A stretch of DNA of 64,000 bases from Prosopocoilus inquinatus (Eukaryota; Arthropoda; Insecta; Coleoptera; Lucanidae): contig CM069872.1 in the NCBI GenBank assembly GCA_036172665.1, forward strand, positions 58,824,101 through 58,888,100. The letters are read 5' to 3'. The notes under the pieces are model-generated. The model made no database searches and was not told where the DNA came from. It saw only the letters and a list, made by a program, of their open reading frames with translations. Of this stretch, positions 59,773 to 64,000 are shown piece after piece; positions within the stretch are counted from its first letter, which is position 1, and every line of letters starts with the position of its first letter. The position numbers and the translations under genes are program-made.

Positions 59773-60186
59773 GATTTTCGAACAACAAACACCGCGCTTT
59801 CATTTTTTTTTGTTTTGTTCCTCGATCATCTTTTTTAATCGTACTCCTTTCATTTTTTCAACGCGATATGTTTCGACTGTCATTTGTTTTCGTTGTAAGG
59901 AAGGAAAGGAAAGTTAGTTGTGGAAAAACCGAACGCCGGGGATTTGTTTGTTATCAACATAAATATTACCATTTCGATTCGAAGCGGCAATGGGAGAGGG
60001 TTGTTTTACAACCCTCGGTGTGTAAATAAATAAGTACAATCAGAAATCTTACCTTTCATGCAATTCATTGTTTAAGCACTAAAGTAGGTGAATAGTCTTT
60101 GGTTTACTGACCTGAAAACAAAGAAAAAAAAATTGTAAATATGAATATATATATTTTTTGGTTTGATTGCATGCAATATCTTAGAC
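59773..60186. other. AT-rich spacer, no gene recognised
   Basis: T-rich DNA with no repeat or coding signal I can support, ending in the possible target site of a hAT-like element. Confidence 0.45.
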
Positions 60187-60240
60187 CAGGGATGGGCACT
60201 AGAGGGGAAGTGTACCCCCACCAGGCTAAACATTACAAAT
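60187..60240 (+). mobile_element. hAT-like transposon terminus, family 1, copy 1
   Basis: CAGGGATGGGCACTAGAGGG followed by GAAGTGTACCCCCACC. CAGGG-TGG is a typical hAT terminal inverted repeat start. It aligns with 60521 over about 38 bp (CAGGGATG--CA--AG-GG--AAGTGTACC-CCA). The opposite end (its reverse complement) is not found in the window, so this is a solo or decayed end. Confidence 0.5.
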
Positions 60241-60474
60241 GCGAGCGTTGTACTTATTAAGTAGGAGTATTTATTTTCCGCGCGCTTCTCTGAATTCATT
60301 TCCCCGATACAATCAAGTTTACACTTCAGAAAGGGGTTAGCTCGTTCGAAGAGAAGCCGTCGTAGATTCTCTTTAATTTAAGAAAAGAAAAGCGCAGGCT
60401 TGACTTGATTATTATCATTACAATTATCAATTATTGTTTTCTCCTTAATATTGTATTATGAACAATAAAGTCAT

Positions 60475-60498
60475 TTATTATTATTATTATTATTATTA
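60475..60498. repeat. (ATT)n microsatellite
   Basis: Eight ATT units directly upstream of the second hAT-like end. Confidence 0.9.
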
Positions 60499-60520
60499 AT
60501 ATAAATGTTGGTGTCTAGAA

Positions 60521-60575
60521 CAGGGATGACCATAAGTGGAAAAGTGTACCGCCAATGATACTATTGAGTAAGGAC
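60521..60575 (+). mobile_element. hAT-like transposon terminus, family 1, copy 2
   Basis: CAGGGATGACCATAAGTGGA followed by AAAGTGTACCGCCA. It is preceded by GTCTAGAA (60513-60520), which fits the known hAT target preference nTCTAGAn. Same orientation as the end at 60187, so the two are separate insertions or a broken tandem, not a TIR pair. A 59-bp tandem duplication (60608 and 60667) follows inside the putative element. Confidence 0.55.
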
Positions 60576-60599
60576 AGTGAAAGCGGTCGGTTGCACACC

Positions 60600-60722
60600 G
60601 CCTGTCTGTCTGAATCATGTCTGGACCTAGAAGTTATTGTACATTTGGATTTTCTCAAACCTGTCGGTCTGAATCATGTCTGGACCTGGAAGTCACTATG
60701 TATTTGGATTTTCTCAAGTTGC
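60600..60722 (+). repeat. 59-bp tandem duplication
   Basis: GTCTGAATCATGTCTGGACCT starts at 60608 and 60667, each followed by a TTTGGATTTTCTCAA word. Two copies with about six differences. Confidence 0.85.
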
Positions 60723-62194
60723 TCAACTCAACTGGTGCGGATGTATTATAAAATCCTCTCCGACTTGTCAACGTCAATTAAAAAAAAAATGCACTCTATC
60801 ATTTGTCCTCTCTAATTAAACCCGCCGTCCCCCCATCTAATCAGAAACGTAACAATCCTTTCATTTCACCGGACAGGGCAGGACAGGATAGGATAGGACG
60901 ACCCCTGCCCCTGCAATTTTCCATCGTCGGCGGCAATTACGAATTCAATTTTCGGACGCGCGCCGAGAGAACCGCCGTAAAATTCGGCGTAATGCGTTCA
61001 CGCGGCACCAGGTGGGGCCCCGGTAATGAAAGGATTGCAGGCGAATAAGTATCAAACGGGGGTTATGCGAAACAAATGAAACAATTTCTCTAATTCCGGG
61101 CGGGGAGGGGCGAGCGAGACGCGAACCCTTGAGAACGACTCGACTTTCCCGGCAATGTTTTCGGTTTTTACCGTTGCGTACCGTTCCGTTCCGCCTAACC
61201 TAATTTCGCTCTTACTAATGCACCTGAGGATAAAAAAAAATTATTCGTAAAATACACGCGAGAGTCTGAAACGTAATTGTAATGCAGCAACAACCGCCAA
61301 ACACATCAAAGCGCCCCCCAAAGGCAAAAATAAAAAAAAGGGCTACACTCGTATATACAGATTGTATTATACTATATGTGACATGTGAGTTTGCACGATG
61401 AGAGCACTGAGATAAAGCAAGCGGCTTTGCGTTAACTAACCAAAGAGGGGGGATGTTCCGCACTCAACTATCTCAACCGTCTTTCCCGTCTTTGCTCCAA
61501 CGCAACTCCTTGCTCTTACGTTACGGTTACACTACTCCGTAGACAACGTGTATACAACGCAAGACAGTATCATAGCATGCAAAAATTTTAATTAATCTCA
61601 CAGCTCAGCAGCGTCGGCAACCGCAGCGTAAACTTACGTTTAATTAAACCGAAGTTCGACCGTACGGCGCGGCGCGGTCTATCCGAAATGTTTAATGATT
61701 GCGCAGAGGGCACAATAAATTTAATTACGCCAAGACTAGCACTTCCGCGAGAATATGGCGGCTAATTTCATCAATAATATATTCGGGGCCGCATTTGTAC
61801 CACCAGTCAAATTAAAGCGTGCAGATCGCGCGCCCCCCTCGCCCGCCCGCGCCGCCACGCGCAGAATGCCAACCAATTAAGAAAATATTTATAACAAGGC
61901 GTTCGTTAACGTTTGCGCGCTTGCGAATGCGTTCGGCCCTTTCGATAATCGAAAACGGATTGCGTCACGTGAAGAAAGTCATCCGATAACATATCATTGT
62001 ACTTTTATGTTTACAAAACGAAAAAGGTCCTTGCGAAGGACGCGTGATTGCAGAATATGCGGTTAGGTTTTTGGAATTGTTTTATTTAAATTTCGCGCCA
62101 AGTTCTGCTTCTCTTTCGGGAGCATCCTAGAACCGGCGAGGAGTTTCTTCAGTCACTTGCACTGAATTTTCGAGATTCGATTACGTAGCGCTTT
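60723..62194. other. non-coding DNA, no gene recognised
   Basis: Contains a GGATA/GGACA short tandem at about 60871-60899, GC-rich patches and AT-rich words such as TTAATTAAA. Frames at 60803-61048 and 61215-61463 are unrecognisable. Confidence 0.45.
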
Positions 62195-62830
62195 GCTTTC
62201 AGGATTACATCAAATTTAACAGAACTTACTTGAAAAGTAGCAAAAATAGAACAGCCTAAGGTTCACTTGCCTGGAAGAATCGCAGCCGTGTCACTTTGAC
62301 TGTGAAACTTTTCCTATAAGTTGATAATTCGCTCTTTTTTTGATTTTTTTGCAAGTGGCTTTCACTTTTTCACTAAAGAAAATCATCTTACAGTCATTCC
62401 CGAATTCATTTTTATGTAAATTAGTCGCTTTGTGCTTTGGATCAAGCGAAATGAAAATTTGCGCTGTAAAGTCGCAAAAATGGAACAGTCTGAGGCTCTC
62501 TTGCCTGGAAGAACCGCGGCCATGTCACTTAGACTGTGAAATTTTTCTTGTAAATTGATAATTCGCTCTTTTTTTGATTTTTTTATCATTGGCTTTTAAT
62601 TTTTCACAAAAGAAAATCATCTTACAGTCACTTCTGGATTTATTTTTATGTAAATCAGTCGCTGTGTGCTTTGGATCAAGCGAAATGAAAATTTGCGCTG
62701 TAAAGTCGCAAAAATGGAACAGTCTAAGGTTCTCTTGCCTGGAAGAATCACGGCCACGTCGCTTAGACTGTGACGCACGTCATAAATTGACAATCTACCT
62801 CTCTTTTCGCAATTTTTGACATCTTCATTA
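62195..62830. repeat. 234-bp tandem repeat, about 2.7 copies
   Basis: AATTCGCTCTTTTTTTGATTTTTTT occurs at about 62327 and 62561, and the word AGTCGCAAAAATGGAACAGTC at about 62470 and 62704, both 234 bp apart. A diverged version of the latter begins near 62237. Each unit also holds GCCTGGAAGAA and CTTTGGATCAAGCGAAATG. The last unit breaks off after TTAGACTGTGA. The paired frames on both strands (62340-62819, 62383-62994) follow the repeat. Confidence 0.88.
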
Positions 62831-62929
62831 AACGACAAGGTTGTCAGCTTTGTGCTTTCGTATTTGGACACGAATCGAAAGAAGTCCTGGTGAATGTAAT
62901 ACGGGAATGTATTACAGTTAGGTCTAGAG

Positions 62930-63010
62930 CAGGGGTTCTCAAACTGTTTTAAGCATCGACCTCCTTTCAAATTTAATTCACATTTGTGAACCATTAATTA
63001 ATCAAAATTT
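62930..63010 (+). mobile_element. hAT-like transposon terminus, family 2 (Charlie-like)
   Basis: CAGGGGTTCTCAAACTGTTT, with CGACCTCC shortly after, is very close to the well-known hAT terminal sequence CAGNGGTTCTCAAACT. It is preceded by GTCTAGAG (62922-62929), again matching nTCTAGAn. The other end is not seen before the window stops. The sequence to the right is T-rich and not obviously element-specific, so the insert may be short, decayed or longer than the window. Confidence 0.65.
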
Positions 63011-63049
63011 TGTTCAATTCCAATCTGTGATTCTACTTGATCTTATTAC

Positions 63050-63860
63050 ATTTTGTTTTTTTTTTTTTTTAATTTTAAACTGATCCGATCGTCTTTTGTC
63101 TTTCCTCGACTCGTCTCCATTTGATTTTACATTCGCAGTATTAGTTTAATTCTCTTCTGTTTTTTTTTCTTCTCCTTTCTTCAACGACGTTCTCTTTTGA
63201 TTCGCTCTGACCGCGGAATTTATATTTTTGTCTCATCTTCAGCATCCAACGTCTTTCGTGTGTGTGTGTGTTGTTTTAAATTCCTTATTTGACCTTGATT
63301 TAATTAAATTTTTAATTTACTAATCAACTGGTCGACCTTTTTTTTTCTCTTCGATTCGATTTCATTTGATTTGTCGATTGATTTTTAACTATCTTTTGTT
63401 CTCGTTTTCTTTTTTGTTTAATTTTACCCAACACCATTTTATTTTATTTTTTTATTATCAGTCGATCGTCCTTTGTTTCGTTTTTTCTTTTACTCCGTTA
63501 GTGTCCATTTTAATTCCGTCAATCGATTGGCGTTTGTGTTTTCTTCCTCTGTTATTCGATTTGACTAAATTCTGACTACATTTTATTTATTTAGGAGCAT
63601 TTTTTATTATTTTCTGTTCGTCCTTTTTCTCCTAATATTTGCGGATTAAATTTTTGATTGCGCTCATCATTTTTTGATTTATTCTTAGTTTTGCATAATT
63701 TTTATTTCTCGTCCTAACCAAACCGACGATTGTCTTTTGTTTTTCCATTCGATTTGGCGGTATTTTATTTTTATTTTGACAATCAATCAATCTCTTTTTC
63801 TTCTTCTCTTTTAATTTTCAATTTTATTTCATGTTATTCGTAAATATTCTGTTTTTCTTT
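63050..63860 (+). repeat. long T/C-rich tract with degenerate repeats
   Basis: About 0.8 kb in which T dominates. Loosely repeated words (CGATCGTCTTTTGT at about 63087, CGATCGTCCTTTGT at about 63463, CGATTGTCTTTTG at about 63726, and TTCGATTTG variants) suggest a decayed tandem repeat. Frame 63366-63575 is a phenylalanine-rich by-product. It could act as an extended polypyrimidine tract for the possible acceptor at 63866. Confidence 0.6.
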
Positions 63861-63866
63861 TAATAG

Positions 63867-64000
63867 ACTATTCAGACAGGCTTGCGCTGGACAAGAATTC
63901 ATAACTAACTCCGATTCCCTGAAAGACCTCTTCAGGTCTATCGACTCCTATAGATTCATCGATCCTTTTCAAGTCTTCATCGATCCACAAGGAGAAACCT
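63867..64000 (+). other. possible 5' part of an exon, running off the window
   Basis: After a long pyrimidine tract, TTTTTCTTTTAATAG fits a splice acceptor. The frame beginning CTA at 63868 is open to the window end (44 codons, LFRQACAGQEFITNSDSLKD and onward, including a doubled FIDP word). An open stretch of this length has a chance of several percent, so this is weak. I recognise no family, and the frame needs the next sequence to be tested. Confidence 0.12.

Overview
This is a gene-poor stretch of animal nuclear DNA, most likely from an arthropod and probably an insect. I cannot name the species. The support is indirect: AT-rich, TTAATTAA-rich non-coding sequence mixed with GC islands and many (CGG/CCG)n tracts, no obvious CpG depletion, many decayed repeat copies, and no bacterial-type gene packing. 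No open frame on either strand reads as a recognisable protein; the longest (226 and 208 codons) are compositionally biased and match no family I know. No rRNA, tRNA, CRISPR array or operon is visible. I therefore annotate it as intergenic or intronic DNA whose readable content is repeats.

Layout. 1-7.99 kb: unique-looking DNA, a 144-bp tandem repeat (3.35-3.77 kb) and a 73-bp sequence present twice (2.89 and 6.25 kb). 7.99-13.69 kb and 15.84-20.20 kb: two large arrays of one satellite family with a monomer of about 143 bp, each monomer carrying a conserved box, GGGAGGGAATGTTTTAAC plus GG. In the homogenised parts the monomers alternate in length, 143/151 (294-bp dimer) in array 1 and 140/145 (285-bp dimer) in array 2. 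Array 2 lies between direct copies of another repeat (15.75 and 20.20-20.60 kb). 20.6-33 kb: small tandem repeats (62 bp x 3; a 0.2-0.3 kb duplication), then a 0.83-kb element with inverted ends built of short subrepeats (27.23-28.07 kb). 33-41 kb: a 508-bp GC-rich direct repeat and a family of about 225-235 bp units at 35.2, 37.0 and 40.4 kb. 43.7-46.2 kb: purine-rich 0.49-kb duplication followed by pyrimidine-rich 0.28-kb duplication. 49.6-50.4 kb: a second foldback-like element, apparently flanked by an 8-bp target duplication. 50.9-55.35 kb: a repeat family in opposite orientations around about 2 kb of unique DNA. 56.4-59.8 kb: a two-block tandem array (about 300 and 325 bp units) ending in a perfect 18-bp-arm hairpin. 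60.2-62.9 kb: three hAT-like transposon ends and a 234-bp tandem repeat. 63.05-63.86 kb: long T/C-rich tract, then a possible splice acceptor and a short open frame running off the window.

Nothing here works together as a pathway. The biology on offer is repeat biology: satellite evolution, non-autonomous DNA transposons and possible cis-regulatory DNA in a gene desert. The best candidates for something undescribed are the paired heterodimeric satellite arrays, the foldback-like elements with subrepeat termini, and the 56-60 kb hairpin-bearing array. All positions were read by eye, and copy counts and boundaries are approximate unless stated otherwise.
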